A stretch of 64,000 nucleotides of DNA from Bacteroidales bacterium (GCA_017530365.1 JAFXMK010000011.1:62001-126000); one strand, 5' to 3'. Counted from the stretch's first letter, positions 35,287 through 44,669 are shown. Notes: generated by a model from the letters alone, not told the origin. Translations and numbers: made by a program.

Positions 35287-36672
35287 TTTATGCACCTTGC
35301 GGATAAACTCCTCAACCTCAGGCACTCCGCCCTGATAGACGAGGTAGCCGTTATAAGGTTCACGAGGCGTAATCTCGCTGTTGACAGGCGTCAACATGAT
35401 CTTCTTGACCTCTTCCCTATCTTGAGTCTGACCCAACGCCCAACCCAATTTGATGTAGGCAGTCTCAGCAAGCATGTTGCCTGCCGGAATGATGCCACGA
35501 TTCATCAAGTCACGACCCGTGTCATACACGAACATGTGTGCATAGCCCCAAATGGTCTGCACCGTCATGTACTGGTGGACACCTTTTTCGGTGGCACGTT
35601 GGATGGAATCGAACATACCGCGGTTGACGTGACCCAGTCCAGTGCCGTCCCAAATGATACCCTTGTATCCATTGTCAACCAAAGCGTCAAGCACGTCAGG
35701 TTTCATGCCAGGATAGTAGTAAAGGATGGCCACACGGTCGTCAAAGGTGGGGATGATCTTCACATCGCGGTCAGCACGGCGGTGGTTGTACTCATCCTTG
35801 ATGGGCACCACACCGCGTTTGCGATCCACGGTAGCCACCGGCGTGTCACCGATGGTACGGAAGGTGGAACGGTAACTGGAGTGCATCTTGCGCACACGAG
35901 TGCCGCGATGCAGGAAGCCATATTCGTCGGAGGTAGGACCAAACATGCAAACCATCACCTCGGCCACATCACCGTGACCTGCGGCAGTCATGGCGTGCAT
36001 CAGATTCAAGGCAGCGTCCGACGAAGGACGGTCGGAAGAACGCTGTGAGCCGACCAAGACAATCGGTACTGGCAAGTTCTGGCACATGAAGGTCAGAGCG
36101 GCGGCAGTATGGGCTAACGTGTCAGTACCGTGACCGATCACGATACCGTCGATGCCGTTTTGGATTTCCTCACCAATCTTCTTGGCCAGGGCGATATACT
36201 CCTTTGGCGACATGTTCTCAGAGAACACGGCAAACACTTTCTCCGTGTCAAGGTTGCAGATGTCGGCCAACTCTGGCACGGCACCATAGAGCTCTCCAGG
36301 CGAAAAAGCGGGAATCACAGCACCCGTGCGATAGTCCAAACGCGAGGCGATGGTGCCTCCCGTACCCAACAACTTCACGTGAGGAAGGCCTTCCGTGTAG
36401 GGGAATTCCTTCTCTGGAATGTGGTAGTTGGCCTTCTTGTAGTCGGTCTCCACCATACTGGTGATGGTGCTGATATCGACACCAATGTTATAGCCCGTAT
36501 TGACCTTCATCACGATATGCTGGTCGTCCTGGAAGGCGGCACGTGGCAAGATCGTGCCTTTGAAGAGTCCGCCTGTAGTCTGGCATTCAGCCTGACTCCA
36601 CACGCGGCAGTTATATTTCTTGAGCACCTCAAGGGCGGCGCCCCAATAACCCTGGAAAAAATCTTCAGCCAT
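35284..36672 (-). CDS. gatD: Archaeal-type Glu-tRNA(Gln) amidotransferase subunit D homologue (GatD)
   Basis: 462 residues. In the GatDE enzyme, GatD is the asparaginase-like subunit that releases ammonia for amidation of Glu-tRNA(Gln). Unlike plain asparaginases it has an N-terminal beta domain of about 95 residues with VMKVNTGYNIGVDI, matching the GatD pattern of LDNGYNIGI. The catalytic residues are present: Thr107 (GTGGTIAS), Thr183 and Asp184 (HGTDT), and Lys262 (RGTRVRKMH). Their spacing (76, 1 and 78) agrees closely with the archaeal enzyme as I recall it (T101, T177, D178, K254). QRSSDRPSSDA and HRGTRVRKMH are GatD-like. It has its own promoter and terminator; the likely partner gene lies at 41453. 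An asparaginase function is the main alternative. Confidence 0.85.
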   Translation of the reverse strand: MAEDFFQGYWGAALEVLKKYNCRVWSQAECQTTGGLFKGTILPRAAFQDDQHIVMKVNTGYNIGVDISTITSMVETDYKKANYHIPEKEFPYTEGLPHVKLLGTGGTIASRLDYRTGAVIPAFSPGELYGAVPELADICNLDTEKVFAVFSENMSPKEYIALAKKIGEEIQNGIDGIVIGHGTDTLAHTAAALTFMCQNLPVPIVLVGSQRSSDRPSSDAALNLMHAMTAAGHGDVAEVMVCMFGPTSDEYGFLHRGTRVRKMHSSYRSTFRTIGDTPVATVDRKRGVVPIKDEYNHRRADRDVKIIPTFDDRVAILYYYPGMKPDVLDALVDNGYKGIIWDGTGLGHVNRGMFDSIQRATEKGVHQYMTVQTIWGYAHMFVYDTGRDLMNRGIIPAGNMLAETAYIKLGWALGQTQDREEVKKIMLTPVNSEITPREPYNGYLVYQGGVPEVEEFIRKVHK

Positions 36673-36710
36673 ATCTGTGGTTAATATTTAATTCTGCTTT
36701 AACCAAGGTG

Positions 36711-36718
36711 CAAATATA
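36711..36718 (-). promoter_or_regulatory. Putative -7 element of gatD
   Basis: Minus-strand TATATTTG, 39 bp upstream of gatD. No good -33 box is seen. Confidence 0.5.
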
Positions 36719-36843
36719 GGGTTATTTCCTATAGATTTAAAAAAGTTGAAGATTTTTTTTGCCTCATTCACTAAGAGAAGCCACTTGTCACATCTGAAGG
36801 CAACGGCAAAAGGAATTGCGACCAACGTTGTTTTCCATTTTCG

Positions 36844-39800
36844 TTATTTTACCACGATTTTTTGCGTGGTGGTCGCACCATTTTCGTCCGTGATGCGAAG
36901 CAGATACGCGCCTTGTGGCAAACCTCTTAGGCTGATTTCTTTGGTGTTTTTTGCGGTTTTAAGCAATTGGCCAAATGTGTTGTACACTTGTACCTCATTG
37001 GCGATTACACCCTCTATGTGGACGCTGCCGTTGGTAGGATTGGGGGAAAGGGATACATGACTAGAATCATTCTGGTTTTCCTCCGTTGTAGTTACGTCAA
37101 AATCACAAAACACAGGAAGCAACTGATTCTCAAAGCTCATGCCCGTGTCACACCAACTTAAAAGTTGTTCACCATTCAATTCTTCAACTTTAAAATTGAG
37201 CGCATCTAGCAAGTCATTGGTTGTAACCATACCGCCTTCAAGAGCAAAAGCTATTTCCTCGGTGAGTTTCCAATGCCCACGACCTTCTTCGGCAAACGGA
37301 CTGGTGTTGTAGTAGTTGTCGCCTTCGCCAGGGGAGTCGTCCAATTGCATATAATAACCGCTGAACGCAGGGTCGAAGTTTCGGATACGATTGTAATAAC
37401 AATTGTACACTTCACCCATGTTGCTCCCGGTTATGCCATTTCGTGGTCCAAGACCAGAACCGCCACCATAGCCTGGGAAATTTAAGATTTCGTGGATATA
37501 GACATAGCTGTTTTCTATTATCCCATGATTGAACATGCCTATCAAACCACAGTGTTCGGACCAATCCATTTGCTCGATAATTGATGCGCAGTTGTAAATA
37601 TGCGATGTGGGATAGGACATGGCTGCAAAAACGCCAGGAATAGCTGTACACCAACCGTCTGAACGATATAGCGGTACATGTACCAAGCAGTTGTAAATAG
37701 TCGAACTGTCGCAAAGATAAACGAATGGTGACATACCTTCATGGATGTGCATTTCGCATTCAACAAAGCAGTGTTCAATTGTACTCTTGTGAACTTTATT
37801 CGCCAAAAAACCTCCTTCACTATTGAATTGAGATTGGGCTTCATAATAACCGTTTTTCAAGATGATGTTTGATAAAGTAGCTTCTGACGTTTTACCAAAC
37901 AGCCCCATGGCCCAATAATTCGAGATGCCGTTGGTCATAGTCAGCCCATCTATCACATGTTCTTTGCCATCGAAGTTGCCTTTGAATCCATCTATGATTG
38001 TGTTTTTCCCTGCAATAGGAATCCAAAGTGCTTCAGAAAGATCAATGTTTTCTTCAAGGTTAATGGTTCTCCTTTCAAAATCATCGGCTTCCTGTCCATT
38101 GAGGCCGTTGGTCACGGAGCAGAGCCAAGCCAAGGCTTCGGCGGAATAAAGATGCACATCGCCGTTACCGTCTACCACATATCCTTCGGGCTGCTCGGTG
38201 ACAAGGTCTGTCCAGTATTGGTCGGGGAGCTCTCGCACTGGGTTGAGACGTCTTGGGAAGGTTTTCAATTTCCGTAATGCCTCATCCGTCTGCTTGACGA
38301 AGGCTTCCGCCGACTTGGGAACAAATTGCGCCAATTTCCCCTTTACGCCCTTTGTCCCGTTTGCTTCCATTCTCAGGTAAAGGTTTCCAAGATCGATGGT
38401 GGCAAAGATGCTATCGTTGTAAGGTGTCTCCTCGTTTTCTATGACTGCCTCGTACCATGCTATGGCTTGCTCGTAATGCTCCCTGAGTTCATCGCATTTA
38501 TTGGAAAGTGAACTGGCCATGGCAGAAAGGCTTTCATTGCCTTGAATTGTCGTATCATTAAGGTAATAATACTGCAAATCAGCATAGTTCTCGCCGTCAG
38601 CACCCTCTATCAGCAATAGCTTTTTCAAGGCATTGATGGCACTGTTGGTATTGGGGTAAAGGGTCACAATATCCCTGTAGCTCGTCTTGGCGGAAGCGTA
38701 AAGCCCGATACCCCACAGCGAATCTGCCTCTTCCGACTTCCTCTGCGCTTCCTCATTGCAACTTGAGAGGCAATAGCCGTAGTCCCACTTGGGGAGGAAG
38801 TCGAACACAACACCGTTGTTCGTGTTGGTTACGTAGTTGAAGCGGCTCTCTATCTGGGTGTTGTTGTAATTCCCCCAAGTGTTGTTTTCTAGGTCGATTC
38901 TTGAACATAAGCCTTTGCCGTTATCAACATTGTCCTCATACTCAAAGAACCATCCATCCCCCGAATTCGTGATGCAATTGAAGCGGAAGGTTTGCGGCAG
39001 GCAGCCGCGATAGACAGACACCTCACAATAGTCGTTGTCATGAATGTGTTGAGTCAGTCCAGCATTAGAGGCTCCACAGTTGCCTGTAAAGTTGTTCACG
39101 GTGCTCCCATTGATCAGTTTTACTCCCCTGCCGCACTGGGTGATTTCGTTTTTGCCCTTGATGTCGGCAGTGGTTCCATACAAGGTGAGACCCGTTTCCG
39201 TGCATCCTTTTATGGTGTTCCGAAGTATCTGGCTGCAGATTCCCGATGTTCCGCAGTTGTAGAGCAAAATACCATCGGTATAAAAACGAGAGGACATCGA
39301 TCCCGTGCCACTCAACGTATTGTCAGCAATCATGATATTGGAATAGCCTTCAACGCGCATGGCATATTCACACTGGCTTTCTGAGGCACTGAATGTGCAA
39401 TTGACTGCCGAGAACGACGAGGCGTTTATAGACGGGGCTGTCCTGTTTGTCCCTATGTTTGCCTGAAGTGTGACATTTGCAAAAGTACAACCATCGATGA
39501 TGACAGTCTGTTGTCCGTTGATTGTTATCGTCAATGTTGCACTTTTCTCGGCTTTGAAAGTTACACCTTGGCCGATTTGAACGTTGCCGTCCACCACAAT
39601 TTCGCAATCGCCTCTCTTGGCGGTGATGACGGCGTTGTCACCGATGACGAGCGAAGAGTTCGCTTCAATCAGCAGTTTGCATTCGTGGACATCAGTGCCG
39701 TACATGTCAAGGCTGACACCTTCGTTGATGGTTAATGTCGATTGACCACTTACAGTGACGGTACGACGTGCAACTTTATTAGTGGCGCATGTGTAATTTT

Positions 39801-41313
39801 GCAAAATACTAAATGGGTAAATCAAGTCGTAATCTACCGATAGTGTTGTAGTACTGTTTTTTTGGATTATAGCATAGGGATGCGCAGCATCTAATTCGAA
39901 AACTTCTCCCCACCTATAGTCGTATAAACGCAAATTGTCAACATAGGCCGTACCATTTGTATAATTACCTGTATAATTGTTATTGTCAATTATTTGTAAA
40001 AAATACTTTCCACAATTGTAAGGTGAATATTTTCCCCCAAAATTCAAAGCCAAGTCTATTGGGCCTGGATTGTGATTGTCTCCGTTAATAGGAATGGATA
40101 CACCTTGCAGTTCTCCTCCTTGATAATTAAAAACCTTGAAAAATACAGAATTATCGGGCAATTCAACAGAGGAGTTATTGCCTTTACCAACCATTAGTCT
40201 CATCGATTGTCTTCTCGGATGAGCAACTGTTGCTGAAAGAAAAACAGTCTGTTCTGCACCATTGGTGGCGCGACATGTATAGGCTCGTTTGTTATACTGC
40301 AGCTGACCATTTGCCAATAACTTATAAGGGATCCATACATACCCGTTGTTTTTCCAATTTGCTCCCCAACTATTTGCTACTTTGAAAGCACCTTTTTCAC
40401 AATTGGCTAATGGAGTGTTCTCTTCAGGTTCTACATGATTATCCGAAACCCAAATGTTGTCATCGTATCCGACGATGGTAAGAGCGTGACCTCCGGATGA
40501 AGCCCAAGATTTGATAATGTATTCACCCTCATGTGGGTTTCCTGAAGGGATAGTAGTGTAATGGTTGTTATTGCTTGGCATTTTTACCGAAATGATCGCA
40601 AGGCCACCGATTTCATCAAGGGTATTATGGGTAAAAAGCCATCTTTTGAGCCCATCCAAACTACCATATGTATCTCCCCAAGATATTTTAAACGGGTAAA
40701 TACCTTCTGTAAAATCTATACTATTCTCTGTTGCAGAAATATAATTCTCCGTTCCATCCAACCAGTAGCGAAAAGGTAACTGGTTGGTATTCGGATTATA
40801 TGGCGGATTAAGAATAGGATTATAATAATTGTTTAGTGTAGGGCAACCATTTTCAGCCACAATTACAAATCCAGAACCATAATTTGTGTATTGTGTCCCA
40901 TCCCCTTTGTTTAGAAAATTATAAGTAAAGAAAGGATGGAAAAGATTCTGCATTTCCGTTTGCGTTCCATTGTACCAACGACTGCCTGCCGGCACATCTA
41001 AATATCGGTTTCGCTCATACGTAAACACATATCCAACTTCAGCACATTGTACGCATGAGCTCGAAAAACCTTGGTCAAAAATAGGCGGCATATATCCTTC
41101 AACCAAAATCGAATTGTCCACAGCGGAAGGCAAAACCCTTGTTAAAGCCTCCTGTATCCACACTATTTCAGGCAACGATGATTCAAAAACCGAATCAACG
41201 GTTGCGTCACAGACAATGTGTGTTTCGCTCATTGTTTGCCCAAAAAGATGCGAGACGAAGAGCAGAGAAATGGCTAAAGCCATCTTCTGGATAAGTACAA
41301 ATCGATTTTTCAT
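36844..41313 (-). CDS. Secreted papain-like (C1) protease with beta-helix and T9SS domains
   Basis: 1489 residues. A signal peptide (to about 25) is followed by a C1-type domain with a likely triad of Cys87 (QGFSSSCVQC), His276 (GGHALTIVGYDDN) and Asn314 (VANSWGANW). The cysteine lies in an SCV context, as in several Bacteroidota C1 peptidases, not in the classical CGSCW. A right-handed beta-helix region follows (about 500-830), then a helical TPR-like stretch (about 850-1010), GLUG-like repeats (about 1060-1350) and a T9SS type A tail from LSPNPTNGSV to IVVK. The protease part is visibly richer in A and T than the rest, which hints at a mosaic origin. It separates the gatE and gatD homologues. 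Confidence 0.85.
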   Translation of the reverse strand: MKNRFVLIQKMALAISLLFVSHLFGQTMSETHIVCDATVDSVFESSLPEIVWIQEALTRVLPSAVDNSILVEGYMPPIFDQGFSSSCVQCAEVGYVFTYERNRYLDVPAGSRWYNGTQTEMQNLFHPFFTYNFLNKGDGTQYTNYGSGFVIVAENGCPTLNNYYNPILNPPYNPNTNQLPFRYWLDGTENYISATENSIDFTEGIYPFKISWGDTYGSLDGLKRWLFTHNTLDEIGGLAIISVKMPSNNNHYTTIPSGNPHEGEYIIKSWASSGGHALTIVGYDDNIWVSDNHVEPEENTPLANCEKGAFKVANSWGANWKNNGYVWIPYKLLANGQLQYNKRAYTCRATNGAEQTVFLSATVAHPRRQSMRLMVGKGNNSSVELPDNSVFFKVFNYQGGELQGVSIPINGDNHNPGPIDLALNFGGKYSPYNCGKYFLQIIDNNNYTGNYTNGTAYVDNLRLYDYRWGEVFELDAAHPYAIIQKNSTTTLSVDYDLIYPFSILQNYTCATNKVARRTVTVSGQSTLTINEGVSLDMYGTDVHECKLLIEANSSLVIGDNAVITAKRGDCEIVVDGNVQIGQGVTFKAEKSATLTITINGQQTVIIDGCTFANVTLQANIGTNRTAPSINASSFSAVNCTFSASESQCEYAMRVEGYSNIMIADNTLSGTGSMSSRFYTDGILLYNCGTSGICSQILRNTIKGCTETGLTLYGTTADIKGKNEITQCGRGVKLINGSTVNNFTGNCGASNAGLTQHIHDNDYCEVSVYRGCLPQTFRFNCITNSGDGWFFEYEDNVDNGKGLCSRIDLENNTWGNYNNTQIESRFNYVTNTNNGVVFDFLPKWDYGYCLSSCNEEAQRKSEEADSLWGIGLYASAKTSYRDIVTLYPNTNSAINALKKLLLIEGADGENYADLQYYYLNDTTIQGNESLSAMASSLSNKCDELREHYEQAIAWYEAVIENEETPYNDSIFATIDLGNLYLRMEANGTKGVKGKLAQFVPKSAEAFVKQTDEALRKLKTFPRRLNPVRELPDQYWTDLVTEQPEGYVVDGNGDVHLYSAEALAWLCSVTNGLNGQEADDFERRTINLEENIDLSEALWIPIAGKNTIIDGFKGNFDGKEHVIDGLTMTNGISNYWAMGLFGKTSEATLSNIILKNGYYEAQSQFNSEGGFLANKVHKSTIEHCFVECEMHIHEGMSPFVYLCDSSTIYNCLVHVPLYRSDGWCTAIPGVFAAMSYPTSHIYNCASIIEQMDWSEHCGLIGMFNHGIIENSYVYIHEILNFPGYGGGSGLGPRNGITGSNMGEVYNCYYNRIRNFDPAFSGYYMQLDDSPGEGDNYYNTSPFAEEGRGHWKLTEEIAFALEGGMVTTNDLLDALNFKVEELNGEQLLSWCDTGMSFENQLLPVFCDFDVTTTEENQNDSSHVSLSPNPTNGSVHIEGVIANEVQVYNTFGQLLKTAKNTKEISLRGLPQGAYLLRITDENGATTTQKIVVK

Positions 41314-41344
41314 GTTGGGGAGCTTTTAAGAATTTGAGGCTTTG

Positions 41345-41375
41345 CAAATATAAGACAATTTTCCCAAACATGCAA
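41345..41375 (-). promoter_or_regulatory. Putative promoter of the C1 protease gene
   Basis: Minus-strand TTG (41373-41375), a 20-bp gap, then TATATTTG (41345-41352), 32 bp upstream of the start. Confidence 0.6.
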
Positions 41376-41390
41376 GTAATAACAATACGA

Positions 41391-41431
41391 AAAGCCGTCG
41401 CATGAGACGCTAAATATCATGCGACGGCTTT
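41391..41431 (-). terminator. Terminator of the gatE-like gene
   Basis: Perfect 15-bp stem (AAAGCCGTCGCATGA / TCATGCGACGGCTTT) with an 11-base loop, 22 bp after the gatE stop. The U tract is short. Confidence 0.75.
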
Positions 41432-41452
41432 GTCAATCCTAATTCAGAAAGG

Positions 41453-43399
41453 CTACTTTATGTTGTTAGCCAATTCCTTCAATTCGATGTTGCCCACCGC
41501 CTCTTTCATCTGTCCCATAATCCAGTTACGCTTGTTGACCGCTGCATGGAACTTCTTGCGAGGGATGTAAGACGTTATCAGTTTGTCGAGTTTCTTGCTG
41601 ATAGTATCTTCCGAAGCCCTACGGAAACCAATGGTCCGAAGCACTTCCTTCATTTCCATGGAAGCGTCGTTCACCAGTGTCGGAGCCATGTTCCAAGCCA
41701 GACGGTAGTTGAGTTTCTCACGTTTCAAGAAAGCAAAGAGTTTGTAAAGCGTCTCGCCATTGAATTGTGAATCGGGATTCTTGCACATCAGGTTCTTCAG
41801 TCTCATGCCCACGAAGCAGCCCAACATACGGCCATCCACGCCGAGTTTTTCCACGATGTCGTTCATGGCCGGGAACCAGTTCTTGGCAAAGATGTAGGTG
41901 AAGCAGTCCTGCGGGACATTCCATTCCTTCAGCTTGTAGTAACGATCGATGACCTCGGAAGGCAGTTCCTTCTTCATCGCCTCGATCTCCTTCGGATCCA
42001 ACGGGATGGGAGCCGAGTCAGTATCGGGATACATACGGTCAGCGCCAGGCAACACACGCTCGAAGATGGTGATGCCATTGCAGACGGCCTTACGGGTCTC
42101 TTTCGGCACACCGTCGAAAGCCATCAGGCAGCGTTCCTCAATGGTCTCAATGGCAGTAGGCATGTCGTTCTTGGGACCCCAGATCAGGATAAGGGCGTCT
42201 TTTTCGGTGGCGTGGACCTTCTTGCCGAGTTTACGCCACACGGAGGGTTCCAGCACCGGCTCAAACATCTCGTCATGAAGCATGTTGGGACGTTCAAGGC
42301 AGGCGATGACCTTCAGACGGTCGGCAATCTCATCGGCGAACATCTTGCCCGGTTGGGTGAAATGCGACAACACGCTGCGGAAGCCTGGGAGACGGACGAT
42401 CTTCAAAGCTCCACCGGCGGCTTTGGCATCGCAAATCGGAGTATAATCAGTCTTGAAGCCCACATCGGCTACTTCGACCTTCCAGTGGGCTTTCTTCAGT
42501 TTCTTGTTGAGCTTCTCGGCAAGCTGCACCAGCGACCACTGACGGAAGCACTCGTTGTGCGACAGCTCAGGAATCCACTTGGCATGCTGGACACCTTTGA
42601 GCTCGACACGGGTGCCGCCCTTACAGCTCACGTTGACGTCTTGACGGCCGGCGCCCATGCCCGTGCGGACAAGGCCAGTGGAACGGCCCAGGAAACGGAT
42701 GTATTCGCAGGTCTCACGCAACTCGTCGGGGTTCTTGCAATCGGGGTAGGTCACCGTCTCAATCAACGGCACACCCAAACGGTCGGTCTGATAGATGCGA
42801 CGGTGTCCGATATCGCTGATCTCACGGCAGGCATCTTCTTCGACGCTCAGCTGGATAAGGCGGATGTCCTTCTTCGGCATCTTCAACAGGCCTTCCACGC
42901 CCACAATGGCGGTACGTTGGAAGCCCGTCGGAATGGAGCCGTCGAGGTATTGCTTACGGGTGATGTGCACCTCGCCCACGATATTGAGATTCGATCTCAA
43001 GGCGATGACGATGGCGTTATGCAGCGCCTCCTTGTTGATGGGGAACGGAGGCGTGTCATCGATGTCGTAGGTACATGCCGTCTGGTTCTTGATGCGATAG
43101 ACGATCTCCTTCTTGGTTTTGAACTCCATCAAGGCGGTGCCGTCGTATTCACCCAACTCGGAAAGCGTGGGGCGCATGTGACGGATCAGTTCGGCATCGT
43201 AGTCCTCAAATTTGTTGAATCGTCCGGCTGGGCAGTGGCAGAACAACTTCTCTTTGGTCTTGATCTGCTGGTGCACTTCCAGTCCCGACATGAAGCCAAT
43301 GTGGTTGTAATCTCTTTGCTTGGCTTTTTTGCGCTCTACGTAGCCGATCTCTTTTTTGGTCTGCTCGTAGTTGGCGCGAGGATCAAAATTAGTGCTCAT
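41453..43399 (-). CDS. gatE: Archaeal-type Glu-tRNA(Gln) amidotransferase subunit E homologue (GatE)
   Basis: 648 residues. In GatDE, GatE binds Glu-tRNA(Gln), activates the glutamate with ATP and amidates it with ammonia from GatD. The catalytic part begins FMSGLEVHQQIKTKEKLFCHCP (the GLE-H-Q and LFC-C-P cores). It continues with RPTLSELGEYDGTALMEF, TACTYDIDDTPPFPIN and GSIPTGFQRTAIV, all closer to GatE than to GatB as I remember the families. A GAD-like insertion (about 310-440) with RLPGFRSVL and HATEKDALILI, and the LPGADRMYPDTD block, are absent from ordinary GatB. The C-terminal tail (about 480-648) has the GatB/YqeY-like helical form. Cys54 and Cys56 may bind zinc. It is divergent from the RNA methyltransferase gene. 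Confidence 0.85.
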   Translation of the reverse strand: MSTNFDPRANYEQTKKEIGYVERKKAKQRDYNHIGFMSGLEVHQQIKTKEKLFCHCPAGRFNKFEDYDAELIRHMRPTLSELGEYDGTALMEFKTKKEIVYRIKNQTACTYDIDDTPPFPINKEALHNAIVIALRSNLNIVGEVHITRKQYLDGSIPTGFQRTAIVGVEGLLKMPKKDIRLIQLSVEEDACREISDIGHRRIYQTDRLGVPLIETVTYPDCKNPDELRETCEYIRFLGRSTGLVRTGMGAGRQDVNVSCKGGTRVELKGVQHAKWIPELSHNECFRQWSLVQLAEKLNKKLKKAHWKVEVADVGFKTDYTPICDAKAAGGALKIVRLPGFRSVLSHFTQPGKMFADEIADRLKVIACLERPNMLHDEMFEPVLEPSVWRKLGKKVHATEKDALILIWGPKNDMPTAIETIEERCLMAFDGVPKETRKAVCNGITIFERVLPGADRMYPDTDSAPIPLDPKEIEAMKKELPSEVIDRYYKLKEWNVPQDCFTYIFAKNWFPAMNDIVEKLGVDGRMLGCFVGMRLKNLMCKNPDSQFNGETLYKLFAFLKREKLNYRLAWNMAPTLVNDASMEMKEVLRTIGFRRASEDTISKKLDKLITSYIPRKKFHAAVNKRNWIMGQMKEAVGNIELKELANNIK

Positions 43400-43402
43400 A
43401 TA

Positions 43403-43430
43403 TTTTCAATTTTCAATTCTCAATTTTCAA
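43403..43430 (-). repeat. 7-bp tandem repeat upstream of gatE
   Basis: Plus-strand TTTTCAA, TTTTCAA, TTCTCAA, TTTTCAA, only 3 bp from the gatE start codon, so it lies in the leader of the gatE transcript. Confidence 0.85.
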
Positions 43431-43475
43431 TTTAAAAGAATCGGCTAAAATAAGAAAATATCCGTTTAAAAAGTC

Positions 43476-43483
43476 TATTTTTG
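43476..43483 (+). promoter_or_regulatory. Putative -7 element of the RNA methyltransferase gene
   Basis: TATTTTTG, 16 bp before the GTG start. Confidence 0.55.
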
Positions 43484-43499
43484 CCAAAAATTTCATCCC

Positions 43500-44669
43500 G
43501 TGGAAAACAATTACCAACTCATTACCAAGACTGTCGCTGGACTGGAAGACGTGCTGGCAGCGGAGATCAGAAACCTAGGTGCCAAAAACGTCAAGGTGAT
43601 GCACCGTGCCGTCATTTGCGAAGGCAACAAGGAGATGATGTACCGTCTCAACTACAACGTGCGCACAGGCCTCAAGGTGCTGAAACCTTTCAAGACCTTC
43701 TTCGCCAAGAACCCCGATGAACTCTACAAGAAAGTGCAGGAGATTCAATGGTGGGAGCTGCTTCGTACCGACCAGACCTTCTGTGTCGATGCCGTGACCA
43801 GCGGACGTTTCTTCACCCATTCGCAATATGCCGCCTTGAAGACGAAAGACGCCATAGTGGACCAGTTTCGCGATGTGATGGGGCCACGCCCAAGCATCAA
43901 CACCTTGAATCCCGACCTGCGCATCAACCTCCATATCCGCGAGGACAAGGTACAGATCCTCTTCGACAGCTCCAATGAGAGCCTCCATCACCGCGGCTAC
44001 CGCAAACAAGTGGATAAAGCACCCATGAACGAGGTGCTTGCAGCGGGATTAATTCAACTCAGTGGCTGGAAGGCCGACTGCAATTTCCTCGACTGCATGT
44101 GCGGCTCGGGCACCCTACCCATCGAGGCAGCCATGTACGCCATGAAGATCCCGGCAGGCTACTACCGCAAGCAATGGGGCTTCATGAAATGGGACGATTG
44201 GGATCCCGAGTTGTGGAAAAGAATCAAGGATGAAGCCGACAGCCAAATCGTTGAATTCGAGCACGAGATCTGGGCCTCCGACCGCTCCCCTAAGGCTGTG
44301 GCCATCGCAGAAGGCAACATCAACAATGCACATTTGCAGCACGACATCCACTTGATGAAGAAAAACATGGAAGACCTCACGCCACCCGAAGAAGGTGGCA
44401 TCATCATCATCAACCCACCTTACGGCGACCGACTGGAGGAAGACGACATCGACCAGGTGTATGAAAACATCGGCAATACCTTGAAGCACAACTTCCAAGG
44501 TTACCAGTGCTGGCTCATCACCGACGATGCTGTAGCACTGAAGCATGTAGGACTAAAGCCCACCACCAAGATCCCAGTGTGGAACGGTCCGCTGGAGTGC
44601 AGGTTCGTGAGGTTTGATATTTTTGGAGGATCTTTGAAAGATTGGAAAACAGGCAACTATTGTTCCTGA
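43500..44669 (+). CDS. THUMP-domain 23S rRNA guanine-N2 methyltransferase (RlmL-like)
   Basis: 389 residues, starting with GTG; no ATG near it gives a better N-terminus. The THUMP domain (about 45-155) binds RNA. The methyltransferase domain has the SAM motif DCMCGSGTLPIEAA and the catalytic NPPYGDRL, the N-P-P-Y motif of guanine-N2 methylation. It resembles the N-terminal half of E. coli RlmL (m2G2445). The RlmK half is absent, as is usual in Bacteroidota. Its 3' end overlaps the convergent lipoprotein gene by 13 bp. Confidence 0.92.
   Translation: MENNYQLITKTVAGLEDVLAAEIRNLGAKNVKVMHRAVICEGNKEMMYRLNYNVRTGLKVLKPFKTFFAKNPDELYKKVQEIQWWELLRTDQTFCVDAVTSGRFFTHSQYAALKTKDAIVDQFRDVMGPRPSINTLNPDLRINLHIREDKVQILFDSSNESLHHRGYRKQVDKAPMNEVLAAGLIQLSGWKADCNFLDCMCGSGTLPIEAAMYAMKIPAGYYRKQWGFMKWDDWDPELWKRIKDEADSQIVEFEHEIWASDRSPKAVAIAEGNINNAHLQHDIHLMKKNMEDLTPPEEGGIIIINPPYGDRLEEDDIDQVYENIGNTLKHNFQGYQCWLITDDAVALKHVGLKPTTKIPVWNGPLECRFVRFDIFGGSLKDWKTGNYCS

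Noticed and set aside
35059-36048. Open frame of 329 codons opposite mce and gatD
   Set aside because: It spans the gatD terminator and promoter region and shows no family motif.
35284-36672. Plain type I or II asparaginase
   Set aside because: The additional N-terminal domain of about 95 residues and the RSSDRPSSDA and HRGTRVRKMH blocks are GatD-like. Asparaginase remains the fallback.
41453-43399. Bacterial GatB
   Set aside because: The N-terminal GLEVHQ motif is shared, but the GAD-like insertion, the LPGADRMYPDTD block and the 648-residue length fit GatE better; GatB is about 475 residues.
42212-43435. Long open frame (407 codons) on the plus strand opposite gatE
   Set aside because: It is a shadow of the C/G-ending codons of gatE, has no recognisable domain, and runs through the gatE start and repeat.
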